Assembly: GCA_017533005.1 (NCBI GenBank)
Contig: JAFXIQ010000035.1
Location: 1 to 32,979, forward strand
From: Clostridia bacterium
GTDB taxonomy: Bacteria; Bacillota; Clostridia; Christensenellales; DTU072
Direction: 5' to 3'
DNA length: 32,979 nucleotides
The notes under the pieces were generated by a model. That model worked only from the letters and a program-made list of their open reading frames with translations, was not told the origin of the DNA and did no database searches. Shown here piece by piece: positions 7,517 through 15,174 of this stretch (positions within the stretch are counted from its first letter, which is position 1; every line of letters starts with the position of its first letter). The position numbers and the translations under genes are program-made.

Positions 7517-9937
7517 GTGGAATACAAAATATCGGCAAAAACAAACGTTATGGTACTCTCTGGCGAGAGCCGTATCTATAAGACGGAAAGATTTATACAA
7601 TCAACTGCGCGATTCAAAGGCGTAGACCTTTTCGTTACCAAACTTGCCGAAGGAATAATATTAAATAGGGACAAACTTCTTTCGGGTAAATCTTACCGAT
7701 TAGAGAGCGCAGGTGGGCTTTTCACTATGTTCTTTGTTTTTGGCAATGCGCTTGAGAAGAGAAAGGATATACAGAAGAAAGACGTAATTTTCTATAAATA
7801 TATCGATAACGACGCTATAAAAACCCGTAACGATAGTGGATTATTGAACTATATGAAGGGCAAGTTGCAAATTGATTTTACGCTAACAACGGTAAAAATT
7901 GCGGATAGCGAAGATAATTTCGAGAAACTTTATAAACTCACCGAAGAAGATAATTTTAAGTTCCCTTTACTCAATGCCGAACAACAAGAAATCGTTGAAT
8001 TAGAAGATAAAAACGTCGTTGTGCAAGGCGTTGCAGGCAGTGGTAAAACCAACATTTGTATAGCAAAAATCGTGCATTCCGCAACCCGTGGGTATAAAGG
8101 ACGTTTGCTTTATACTACCTATTCAAGGGGACTTCTTGTCGATACGAACGAAAAGGTCAATGCGTTTATTAAGAGCCTAGATAAATTTCTTGAAGCGAGA
8201 AAGGAAGGTAAGGTTATTTACGCCGATGGCGATAAAAAACGTGCCGTTGAGAATAAGCTAGGCGTGTATTTGACGGTTGATAGCGAAGTGGAAATAGCCG
8301 ATAGCGTGGCAAAAATAGCAGAATTCTTGAAGAATAAGGTCGATTATAAGCTCATAGAAGACTTATATCGAGATAAGTTCAACGAAGATGTTTCTATTGC
8401 TGACGAAAACTATTTCATAAAAAAATATGTTAACGGCATAAAAAACCACCAACTTGCAATGAAACTTGATAGGGTAAAACATCTTTCCTATGAAGTTATT
8501 TATAAAGAAATTTACGGACTTATTTTTGGCCGTTACGACTTGTCGAGACGTCAAGAAAAAATGACGTTAGATGAGTACAAGCTAGAGAGAAAGGATAGCT
8601 TCACCGTTCCTGAATGCGAAATCATATATTCTCTCGCAGAAGACTACGCAAAAAACAAAAAGCAGTTTAAGCGCATCGACAATAACGATATGAGCAGAGC
8701 GCTTATTGACGTTAGCGAACGCGCCCCGATTTATTCACTTGCCGTTATCGATGAAGTGCAAGATATGACGGAAGTTAACTTTTCACTGATGAAGGTGCTC
8801 GCAAGGAAGATGTTTTGCGTAGGCGATGCTTTACAAATGATAAATCCATCGTATTTTAGCTTTGCATATCTAAAAAGACTGCTTTTTGAAAAGGACGTCG
8901 TATCGGTAGCAGAGCTCGAGAATAATTACCGTAACTCTGAGAGAATAGCAGAGCTGATTAACAAGCTAGGCGATATAAACGTATTAGAATTCGGCACGCA
9001 TAGCTTCGTTTTGAAGAGCTCAAGCGTTGGCAGTGGAGTGAAAACCACAAGCGTTTACGTTAAAGATAAGGCGTTTATTAATGCTATAAGTGAAGAGAAA
9101 TTTGACAATTTTACCTTCGTAGTTGCTTCTCAAAAGAAAAAGGAAGAATTAAGGAAGCTCATTAAAAACCAAGAAATCTTAACCGTTTCGGAAATTAAAG
9201 GACTAGAGCGTGAAACAATAGTTTTATACGACGTTTTGTCAGACAATAAAGAGAAATGGTCGGCGCTTGCTCGTACTAAAGTTAATCGTAAAAAAGCAGA
9301 CGAAAATTCCGTTTACAGATATTATTTTAACCTATTTTACGTAGGCGTTTCTCGTGCAAAGGCGCACATATACGTTGTGGAAAACAGTGAAATCGGAGCG
9401 TTCAAGAGCTTTTTCGAAGATAATTTCGATGTAATGAACGCTAAACGAGCAATAGACGCGCTCGTGGGTGACGTAGGAAGACTAGACGTTGATAGAGATG
9501 AGTTGCTAGAGAGAATTGAGCAGTTTATCAAGCTCGGACAGTACGATAACGCTAGATTTAATTCAGGTAAACTTATCGATGGCGACGACAAGAAGGATGC
9601 GCTAGAACGAATAGAAATCCACGAAGTATTTATATCGCACGGCAAGTATCGTGAAGCCGGTATAAGGTATTGGGAATACGGTAGAACTTCGGACGCAAAG
9701 CGTATGTTTGAGCTGTCGGGGGATAAAGTACTTATAGACCTTATAGAAGCGTGCTCGGATGGTGACGAACAAGGGCTTTCGGCAGATATTATTAAGTATT
9801 ACCCCGACGTATGCAACAATGAAGTCGCACGAGATATGATAATATCCACGGTAAAAAGAGATTTAATACAATTAAAGGACGCCCAAAAGGCGTTGAACGC
9901 GAAGTTTAAAAAGGCAAAGGAGAAGAAAAATGGATAA
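7517..9937 (+). CDS. UvrD/Rep-type superfamily 1 helicase
   Basis: The 806-residue protein is an SF1A ATP-dependent helicase or translocase. It has an N-terminal domain of about 160 residues that I do not recognise, then NAEQQEIVE (Q motif), Walker A GVAGSGKT (171-178), motif II DEVQD (412-416), motif III with GDALQMINPS, motif IV-like NNYRNSERI, motif V with EIKGLERETIVLYD, and motif VI YVGVSRAKAHIYV (R613). About 170 C-terminal residues are helical and may form TPR-like pairs. It starts with GTG at 7517 after AAAAGGG. Its end overlaps the coiled-coil gene by 8 bp. Standard UvrD and PcrA lack this N-terminal domain and this context, so it is not the housekeeping helicase. Substrate (DNA, RNA or R-loop) is unknown. 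Confidence 0.9.
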   Translation: MEYKISAKTNVMVLSGESRIYKTERFIQSTARFKGVDLFVTKLAEGIILNRDKLLSGKSYRLESAGGLFTMFFVFGNALEKRKDIQKKDVIFYKYIDNDAIKTRNDSGLLNYMKGKLQIDFTLTTVKIADSEDNFEKLYKLTEEDNFKFPLLNAEQQEIVELEDKNVVVQGVAGSGKTNICIAKIVHSATRGYKGRLLYTTYSRGLLVDTNEKVNAFIKSLDKFLEARKEGKVIYADGDKKRAVENKLGVYLTVDSEVEIADSVAKIAEFLKNKVDYKLIEDLYRDKFNEDVSIADENYFIKKYVNGIKNHQLAMKLDRVKHLSYEVIYKEIYGLIFGRYDLSRRQEKMTLDEYKLERKDSFTVPECEIIYSLAEDYAKNKKQFKRIDNNDMSRALIDVSERAPIYSLAVIDEVQDMTEVNFSLMKVLARKMFCVGDALQMINPSYFSFAYLKRLLFEKDVVSVAELENNYRNSERIAELINKLGDINVLEFGTHSFVLKSSSVGSGVKTTSVYVKDKAFINAISEEKFDNFTFVVASQKKKEELRKLIKNQEILTVSEIKGLERETIVLYDVLSDNKEKWSALARTKVNRKKADENSVYRYYFNLFYVGVSRAKAHIYVVENSEIGAFKSFFEDNFDVMNAKRAIDALVGDVGRLDVDRDELLERIEQFIKLGQYDNARFNSGKLIDGDDKKDALERIEIHEVFISHGKYREAGIRYWEYGRTSDAKRMFELSGDKVLIDLIEACSDGDEQGLSADIIKYYPDVCNNEVARDMIISTVKRDLIQLKDAQKALNAKFKKAKEKKNG

Positions 9938-10646
9938 TAACGAAATGAAACTTTTAATAGATGCATTCAAAGGCTATCGTGATTTATTATCGCCTATACA
10001 ATCAAACTTATCCGATTTTATGGACACGTATGAATTGATGCGTGAAGATATTGATAAGTTAAACAGCGCGTTTGGTGGCGACGTCAAAGCGAATTTGGAA
10101 AAAATATATAGAAATCTTTCTTCTCAAGCAGAAAAAGCAACCGACCTTTCTTCTAGAATAGACAGATTTATAACGGTTGCCGATAAGTATACAGGGGACA
10201 TCGCACGCCTTGCAGATGCGTTTTCTAGAGCCGAAGAAAAACTAAAAGCGATAAACGAATTAGAGAATAAGGCAGAGGTTGAAATAGATAAATTATCAGT
10301 TGTTTTGGAAGAAAAAAAGCGTAGCTACAACGTAAAAGAACTTCAAAAAACCATTGATAATTACAACGAAAATGTAAAACGCGTTGCTGATTTCATAAAT
10401 AAAGACGTTGCGGGCGTTATGACTGATAACGCGAGCAAGCTTGATAAAGTAAAGAGTGGCCATCAAGAAATTTTGAAGGCAGTAAGAGATGAAAGTGCTG
10501 GCGTAGACAAGTTGGTAGCTACTTTTACGACCACTAACGATTTACTTCGCAAGGTCACCGAAAAGGGCGACGTAAATGAAGAATATTTATACGATATTTT
10601 GGATAAATGGGCAAACGATAGGAAGATTAAAGTACGTAAGAAATAA
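9930..10646 (+). CDS. Coiled-coil protein, unknown function
   Basis: The 238-residue protein has no recognised domain. Nearly all of it is predicted helix with heptad-like spacing of Leu, Ile, Val and Ala between charged residues, so it probably forms one long coiled coil, ending in a basic tail (DRKIKVRKK). There is no signal peptide or membrane helix. AAAGGAGA (9916-9923) within the helicase gene, 6 bp before the ATG, and the 8-bp overlap indicate translational coupling with the helicase. It also overlaps the next gene by one base. A scaffold linking the helicase to the membrane protein downstream is a reasonable guess from position only. Confidence 0.85.
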   Translation: MDNNEMKLLIDAFKGYRDLLSPIQSNLSDFMDTYELMREDIDKLNSAFGGDVKANLEKIYRNLSSQAEKATDLSSRIDRFITVADKYTGDIARLADAFSRAEEKLKAINELENKAEVEIDKLSVVLEEKKRSYNVKELQKTIDNYNENVKRVADFINKDVAGVMTDNASKLDKVKSGHQEILKAVRDESAGVDKLVATFTTTNDLLRKVTEKGDVNEEYLYDILDKWANDRKIKVRKK

Positions 10647-12631
10647 TGGATATAGAAAGGATAGCTCTCGAACTTTTCGAGCAAATTAAAAAGGATGACG
10701 TCAAGGCTTTTAGTAGGCTTGTCGAGAATAATTCGCTCCATACGATTTCGTATGGAAGATTTCCTTTGCTATCCGTATTGTATTTATACCATGCATATCG
10801 CATACTCAAGAAGTACGAACGCGAATTGCAAAACGTTCATAACTATAGAAAAGTGAACGAGCAATACGAGATTTATAATGCGTTCAAACAAAAAGCAGGA
10901 CGTAGTTTAAGGCTTTATATCAAGGATAACGCCGTCGTTTCACCGGAAGAAATGCTCGCAGTACTAGGAGAAAGCGGTAGACTAAAAAAAATATATGCAA
11001 CAAGCGTTGTTAATACAAAAAGCGATAATAATATCAGAAAAATCTATGAAAACACGCATCAAGCGCAGATAAAAGAAGTCAACGGCAAGGTACAAATACC
11101 TAGGAAGAAGATGTCGAGCAAAAAGCGCATAGTTTTGAGCATCTGCGTTATCGTTGCAATAGCTAGTATAGTTCTTACTAGTGTCGGTGTGGTTAAGTTA
11201 ATGGAACGCAACGATGATGCGTCAACCGACGTTATCGTAATAAGTAGTGGAGAAGGGCTAATTAATGCGATTACGAATAAGTCGGGCAATATAGAGCTCG
11301 ATAGCGATATAGACTTGACTAGCGTTATCTATGGCCCACTTACGCTGTCAAACATTATTGACGGAAAGGGGCATACTATAACCCTTAACGGAACGCTATT
11401 CGATAAGATAGAGAGTAGCGCAAAGCTCACTAACGTGAACTTTGTTGTCGCAAACGTAGAACGCGAGATAAACGCGAGCTTTGCAGAAGTCGTAGGTACA
11501 AATCACGGCATAATAGATAACGTTAAAGTTAGAGCAAACGGAAATTACACCATAACCGATGGGGTAGCAGAAGTCGGTCAAGAATACGCAGATATTTACG
11601 TTAGCACCTTCGTGAACGAGAATAAAGGCACGATAACGGCAGTCGAGCTTACCGTGAATATGACTGCGACTAACGTTGCCGATGATAACGGCTACCTTAC
11701 GTCAGCAGTAAATAAAAACTATGGTAATATTACAAACATTAAAACTACTAGCGCTTCCCGCCTAGAAACTGTTAAGGTTGACGTTTCGGGACTCGTTGCC
11801 GAGAATATGGCGAATGGTATAATTACGGCTTCGCAAAACAATGCGTTGGTATCCCAAACTACCGATAGCGGTAAGTGGTTCCCACACGCGAGTGGTATGG
11901 TTATAACTAATTCCGGACGTATAGTAGACTCTGAGAACCACGGCAAAGTTTTCGCTATTTCCACAGCAAAAACTGCAGAAGTAGGCAACAACAAACTCTC
12001 GGTTATGGCGAGTGGAATAGTTGCTAATAACGAAGGAACCATTAAGAACACCGTGAACTATGCAGATATTTACGGCGAGTCGGAAATAGCTGACGTTAGA
12101 ATTGCAGGGATTGCGTATTACAATGAGAACGAGATAACTTCGTGCAAGTCGCTAGGCACTATTACAGCAAAGTTAAAAGATAAGGACGCATATATCTATT
12201 TAGGTGGTGTAGTCAGCATCAATATCGAAAATGCGAATATTAACAACTGTGGTTTTGAGGGAGAAATCAACGTTACGCATACGGCTACGGAGAGTGGATT
12301 TGTTTTCGCAGGTGGGATTATAGGCGAGAGTAGCGGAAACCTTTACGATAGTTTTGCAGACACGAAAGTAATAGCAAACGTTGCAAACGTTAATGCTTTG
12401 AAAGTTGGTGGAATAATAGGGTCTCTAGTAGCAAAAGAGTACAATATTTTATATAATTCGTACACGCTTTACGGAGAATCTGTGGGTAACGTTTACCACG
12501 ATGAAGATGTTATGCGCTCTTCAGTTGGAACTATAATTTTAGGCAACCGTTTATATGGCGCGTCGGGTTACGGCGCAACTAAAGTGCAGACTCATGATGA
12601 ACTAGTAAATTGGGAGAAATATTGGGAATGA
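10646..12631 (+). CDS. Membrane protein with outer GLUG-like beta-helix
   Basis: The 661-residue protein has three parts. A cytoplasmic N-terminal region (about 1-160) starts with helices that look slightly ankyrin-like (KKDDVKAFSRLVENN). A basic stop-transfer segment and one membrane helix follow at about 162-184 (RIVLSICVIVAIASIVLTSV). The rest is repetitive and rich in Asn, Gly, Thr and Val, with recurring G-G-[IV]-[IV]-x-x-[NS] plus N-x-x-[DN] steps such as AGGIIGESSGNLYDS and VGGIIGSLV. These resemble GLUG repeats, which build right-handed beta-helices on cell surfaces. Its start shares one base with the previous stop and no strong ribosome binding site is present, so coupling to the coiled-coil gene is likely. 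It could pass a surface signal to the helicase pair, but this is speculation. Confidence 0.82.
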   Translation: MDIERIALELFEQIKKDDVKAFSRLVENNSLHTISYGRFPLLSVLYLYHAYRILKKYERELQNVHNYRKVNEQYEIYNAFKQKAGRSLRLYIKDNAVVSPEEMLAVLGESGRLKKIYATSVVNTKSDNNIRKIYENTHQAQIKEVNGKVQIPRKKMSSKKRIVLSICVIVAIASIVLTSVGVVKLMERNDDASTDVIVISSGEGLINAITNKSGNIELDSDIDLTSVIYGPLTLSNIIDGKGHTITLNGTLFDKIESSAKLTNVNFVVANVEREINASFAEVVGTNHGIIDNVKVRANGNYTITDGVAEVGQEYADIYVSTFVNENKGTITAVELTVNMTATNVADDNGYLTSAVNKNYGNITNIKTTSASRLETVKVDVSGLVAENMANGIITASQNNALVSQTTDSGKWFPHASGMVITNSGRIVDSENHGKVFAISTAKTAEVGNNKLSVMASGIVANNEGTIKNTVNYADIYGESEIADVRIAGIAYYNENEITSCKSLGTITAKLKDKDAYIYLGGVVSINIENANINNCGFEGEINVTHTATESGFVFAGGIIGESSGNLYDSFADTKVIANVANVNALKVGGIIGSLVAKEYNILYNSYTLYGESVGNVYHDEDVMRSSVGTIILGNRLYGASGYGATKVQTHDELVNWEKYWE

Positions 12632-13314
12632 GAGAGAAGCTATTTCCGTCGCAAGAAACTATAGACGCAAAAACCATAGAATACAAAGCATATCAGCTTA
12701 AGTATTACACTCCATTAGAAGAAATCTTGAATTTCATATCGCACTTTGCAGGGCTTGTATTTATTCTTGCAGGACTTGCTTTTCTCGTTGAAAAAGCTAC
12801 TTCTCCGTATAAAATAGCAGCAGTTGTTTTGTTTACGTTTGGATTTTGTATGGTATTCGGCATGTCGTCGCTTTATCACGCTCTAACGAATTTGAAATGG
12901 AAGAGTTTCATAAGAAAGATCGACCATTCGTCAATAAGCTTCATAGTAATTTCTTGTGGCGTTGCAATTTGTTTTACCACTCCAACGTTTGAACTTAATA
13001 TTAGCGCACTTTGTTTGTGTTACGCGTTGACGATAGTTAATTTTGTGATTTGCATAGTAAATCTAGAGAAATACAAGAATTATGCGCTTGTTAATATGTT
13101 TTTAGTGGGAATAATTTTGTTTGTCGTAGCGATAGTGAATAGAAATTATTTGGTAGAAAGAGCCATAATTTTCTACGTGTTAGGACTAGCATTTTGTTTA
13201 ATAGGCTCGATATTATACAGTATCAAAAAGAGATATATGCACGCAGTATTTCACGTATTTACCTTGATTGGCCCTATATTATTCTACGTTGCTACGCTGA
13301 TTCAGCTATCGTAG
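12628..13314 (+). CDS. Hemolysin III / PAQR-family membrane protein
   Basis: The 228-residue protein is a seven-helix membrane protein of the hemolysin III (YqfA/PAQR) family. The family marks are in order: EILNFISHFAG at the start of helix 1, SSLYHALTN after helix 2, RKIDHSSISF before helix 3, and YMHAVFHVF (HxxxH) before the last helix. The Ser, Asp and three His of these motifs form a metal site in the family. I place the start at ATG 12628, which overlaps the previous stop as ATGA and has GGGAG about 10 bases upstream. An in-frame TTG at 12610 is less likely. Members of this family tend to affect membrane lipids or stress responses; lysis of cells has rarely been shown. Its link to the helicase operon is not understood. 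Confidence 0.9.
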   Translation: MREKLFPSQETIDAKTIEYKAYQLKYYTPLEEILNFISHFAGLVFILAGLAFLVEKATSPYKIAAVVLFTFGFCMVFGMSSLYHALTNLKWKSFIRKIDHSSISFIVISCGVAICFTTPTFELNISALCLCYALTIVNFVICIVNLEKYKNYALVNMFLVGIILFVVAIVNRNYLVERAIIFYVLGLAFCLIGSILYSIKKRYMHAVFHVFTLIGPILFYVATLIQLS

Positions 13315-13363
13315 TTAGGAGAAATATTAATACCATTCGTATAAGTATATGGTGAAATAAGCG

Positions 13364-13392
13364 TTGCAAAAAACGCAATAAAGTGATAGAAT
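13364..13392 (+). promoter_or_regulatory. Promoter of the tmRNA gene
   Basis: TTGCAA (13364-13369) and TAGAAT (13387-13392) are 17 bp apart. Transcription would start near 13,399, leaving a short leader before the mature tmRNA 5' end at 13,416. Confidence 0.78.
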
Positions 13393-13415
13393 AACCACAC
13401 AAACCACTTATTCAC

Positions 13416-13758
13416 GGGGGTGTTTCGGATTCGACTTGTGAAGTTAAGGGGTAGTAAGCATACCGAAGGCTCGGCTTCGTAAAAACGGAAAATTAAAATT
13501 AAACGCTGACAGACAAACTCAGCTAGCTGCCGCTTAATGGTAGCCGTCGGACCTACAACCTGCGGGTAGCAATCCGGCGTGGTTTAGCAGGGAACCGCAC
13601 GTCGAAGACGTCACGAGCGACGGACGGAATTAGAGACTTTGAATGGTAAAGGTTTGCGACTTGACCGATACTATTCGAGAAACAACAATTCGCTAAGTAT
13701 GTAGAAAGCTATTCGGTAACTCGCTTGGACAGGAGTTCAACTCTCCTCACCTCCACCA
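13416..13758 (+). ncRNA. ssrA: tmRNA (transfer-messenger RNA)
   Basis: This is a one-piece tmRNA that frees stalled ribosomes and tags the unfinished protein for breakdown. The 5' end GGGGGTG followed by TTTCGGATTCGAC pairs with CACCTCC before an encoded CCA at 13,756-13,758; the 7-bp acceptor stem has one G-U pair. The T-arm GTTCAACTC lies near the 3' end. The tag frame starts with the resume codon GCT at 13,505 and reads A-D-R-Q-T-Q-L-A-A-A, with TAA at 13,535-13,537. The C-terminal LAAA is the usual protease signal. Mature length is 343 nt. It has its own promoter and terminator. Confidence 0.97.
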
Positions 13759-13764
13759 AAAAAG

Positions 13765-13802
13765 AACGAACTTTTGTCTGCCTGATGAAAGTTCGTTTTT
13801 TT
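13765..13802 (+). terminator. Intrinsic terminator of ssrA
   Basis: AACGAACTTT (13765-13774) pairs perfectly with AAAGTTCGTT (13788-13797) across a 13-nt loop and is followed by a run of T. It begins 7 bp after the tmRNA CCA end. Confidence 0.9.
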
Positions 13803-13826
13803 CATATTTTCGGCACATTTTAGGGC

Positions 13827-13860
13827 AAAACAAGGCAAAATCAAGAAAAAATACGCAAAA
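13827..13860. other. Four A-tracts in helical phase
   Basis: A-runs at 13827-13830, 13837-13840, 13846-13851 and 13857-13860 have centres exactly 10 bp apart. Such phasing gives intrinsically curved DNA. Curved segments often accompany recombination sites or promoters, but no function is shown here. Confidence 0.6.
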
Positions 13861-13864
13861 TCAT

Positions 13865-13905
13865 ACGCTGCAACGGTCATCGAGACTGCCGCAGCGTTAT
13901 TTTTA
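13865..13905. terminator. Terminator-like imperfect hairpin
   Basis: ACGCTGC (13865-13871) pairs with GCAGCGT (13891-13897), with an inner stem CGGTC/GACTG and a small internal loop. It runs into TATTTTT on the + strand and has A-rich sequence on its other side, so it may stop transcription from both directions. Confidence 0.6.
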
Positions 13906-13914
13906 TACCCATAG

Positions 13915-13983
13915 CGACGCAAAAAAGCACATTACTTTTTGTCGTTCTTTGCTCAAATAAAGAGCGACAAAAACATTGCGTCG
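13915..13983. repeat. Nested 69-bp palindrome
   Basis: An outer pair, CGACGCAA (13915-13922) and TTGCGTCG (13976-13983), encloses an inner pair, TTTTTGTCGTTCTTT (13936-13950) and AAAGAGCGACAAAAA (13959-13973), whose 15-bp arms differ at one position (a G-U pair in RNA). The two stems are stacked with only short unpaired stretches on either side. Part of the left inner arm recurs in imperfect form at 15175-15200. Confidence 0.75.
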
Positions 13984-14126
13984 TGAGAAATTTGAACCAA
14001 AACGCTTGTAAACTTTTTTCAAACAAGGACAAAATGCTACTCGCTTTTCATTTGCAAACGAGCTCAAATATTGTAGAATAAAATTTTAGTATTGCCCCCC
14101 GTTCATTGCATTTTCGATTTTGAGGC

Positions 14127-14155
14127 TTGATTTATCGCTTTATATGCGTTATAAT
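14127..14155 (+). promoter_or_regulatory. Promoter of the zinc-ribbon/HEPN cassette
   Basis: TTGATT (14127-14132) and TATAAT (14150-14155) are 17 bp apart. The purine-rich GGGGG at 14179-14183 lies 9 bp before the ATG of the first cassette gene. Confidence 0.82.
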
Positions 14156-14192
14156 ATTTTTATAGAAATTTATTGCTTGGGGGTTTATTCAT

Positions 14193-14648
14193 ATGAAAAA
14201 ATGTACTCATTGTGGAGGAAGCAACCTTAGAAAGACTGCTGTTCCTTTTGATGCCGAAGGCTTTAGCGTTCGTACCTATGTCGACAAAAAGACTGTATAT
14301 GATTCTCTTGAAGTTCTGATTTGTATGGATTGTGCTCATATTGAATGGTTTTCGGAAAAACTGGTAGACGCATTGAAAGAACACAATTCCAGAATAGCTC
14401 AATTGAAAACTGAATTAGAAACTTTAAGAGCAAAACTCACCGCAGAACAAGAAAAACTTTCTGCTATTGATATTAAGATTGCAGAAACAGAAGAAAAATC
14501 GAAAAGTCTTGACATTACCATTAGAGAACAGCAATCCTTGTTAAACACAATCGAAACATTAAAGAAAGAACGTTATGGTATTCAAAAAGAAATAAGAACT
14601 GCTGAACGGTCTATTCGTTCCTTACAGAGTAAGTTGAACAATAATTAA
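14193..14648 (+). CDS. Zinc-ribbon and coiled-coil protein
   Basis: The 151-residue protein begins with a four-Cys zinc ribbon: C4-x-x-C7 and, after a variable loop, C44-x-x-C47 (ICMDCAHIEWF). The rest (about 60-150) is a coiled coil rich in Glu, Lys and Leu, ending in a basic tail. No enzyme motif is present. Related zinc-ribbon stubs are common in small hypothetical proteins of Clostridia, so function is not assigned. It has its own promoter and is followed after 6 bp by the HEPN-like gene, so the two are probably one unit. It could be a regulator, adaptor or inhibitor of its partner. Confidence 0.82.
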   Translation: MKKCTHCGGSNLRKTAVPFDAEGFSVRTYVDKKTVYDSLEVLICMDCAHIEWFSEKLVDALKEHNSRIAQLKTELETLRAKLTAEQEKLSAIDIKIAETEEKSKSLDITIREQQSLLNTIETLKKERYGIQKEIRTAERSIRSLQSKLNNN

Positions 14649-14654
14649 ATCACA

Positions 14655-15128
14655 ATGAACGAAATAAACCAAAATTTGCAGGAGTTGTGGGGGAAGGTTG
14701 GATTTATAGTTCACCTGTCTCAAATGGTAGAGTACAATCTTGCAAATATTTTATCTGCAGATGAATTGATTAGAGGGTTCGACACAGATAATTCTATGCG
14801 TATCGTCGATTACAACGAACTTGTACAAAAGTCAAATGAAATGTATCATAAATTATCTGGCATTCCGTTAGGCGGCGTTCTAAAGCAAGCAAAAAAAGTG
14901 AATTTTTTTAACGAAGATGGATTAGAACTTTTGGAAAAGGCTTGCAAAAAGAGAAATTATGTTGTGCACAATTTATTTCGTGACGATTTAAAACCAAGGC
15001 ACTTAGAAACTGATCCCGAGTTCTATTTTGAGGAATTAGAAAACACAATTGAAATTCTTCACGAAATCAACGAGGTGTTAACCAAAATCTTTGAACGGCA
15101 AAAGCAAGAATTTGAATTGATCTATTAA
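14655..15128 (+). CDS. HEPN-like protein, candidate RNase
   Basis: The 157-residue, all-helical protein has KKRNYVVHNLF at residues 98-108. The R100-N-Y-V-V-H105 pattern matches the R-polar-x-x-x-H motif of HEPN domains, which in many toxins and defence proteins cleave RNA as dimers. Helices around the motif (QMVEYNLANIL before, ENTIEILHEINEVLTKIF after) fit the four-helix layout. No further domain or membrane helix is seen. It starts 6 bp after the zinc-ribbon gene with no clear ribosome binding site, so coupled translation is likely. Known HEPN toxins usually pair with a nucleotidyltransferase (MNT) antitoxin, and none is present. Membership rests on the motif and helix pattern, so a non-catalytic HEPN fold is also possible. 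Confidence 0.75.
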   Translation: MNEINQNLQELWGKVGFIVHLSQMVEYNLANILSADELIRGFDTDNSMRIVDYNELVQKSNEMYHKLSGIPLGGVLKQAKKVNFFNEDGLELLEKACKKRNYVVHNLFRDDLKPRHLETDPEFYFEELENTIEILHEINEVLTKIFERQKQEFELIY

Positions 15129-15174
15129 ATGTAAATGGTATACTTTTAGTCGTTCTTACCCCACTTTACGCACC

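Larger units (their letters stand above)
13803..14126. other. Non-coding stretch downstream of ssrA
   Basis: No coding region is supported here. The stretch holds phased A-tracts, a terminator-like hairpin and a nested palindrome (listed separately), then about 140 bp with nothing I recognise. The tmRNA 3' end is a well-known integration site for mobile elements, and a short accessory cassette follows, so this may be the edge or a remnant of an insertion. No integrase gene is seen. Confidence 0.6.

Noticed and set aside
12610..12630. TTG at 12610 as the start of the hemolysin III gene
   Set aside because: ATG 12628 overlaps the upstream stop as ATGA and has GGGAG at a suitable distance; the extra six residues would overlap that site.
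13737..13922. 61-codon - strand frame overlapping the tmRNA 3' end
   Set aside because: It runs through the tmRNA acceptor arm and its terminator, and has no ribosome binding site.
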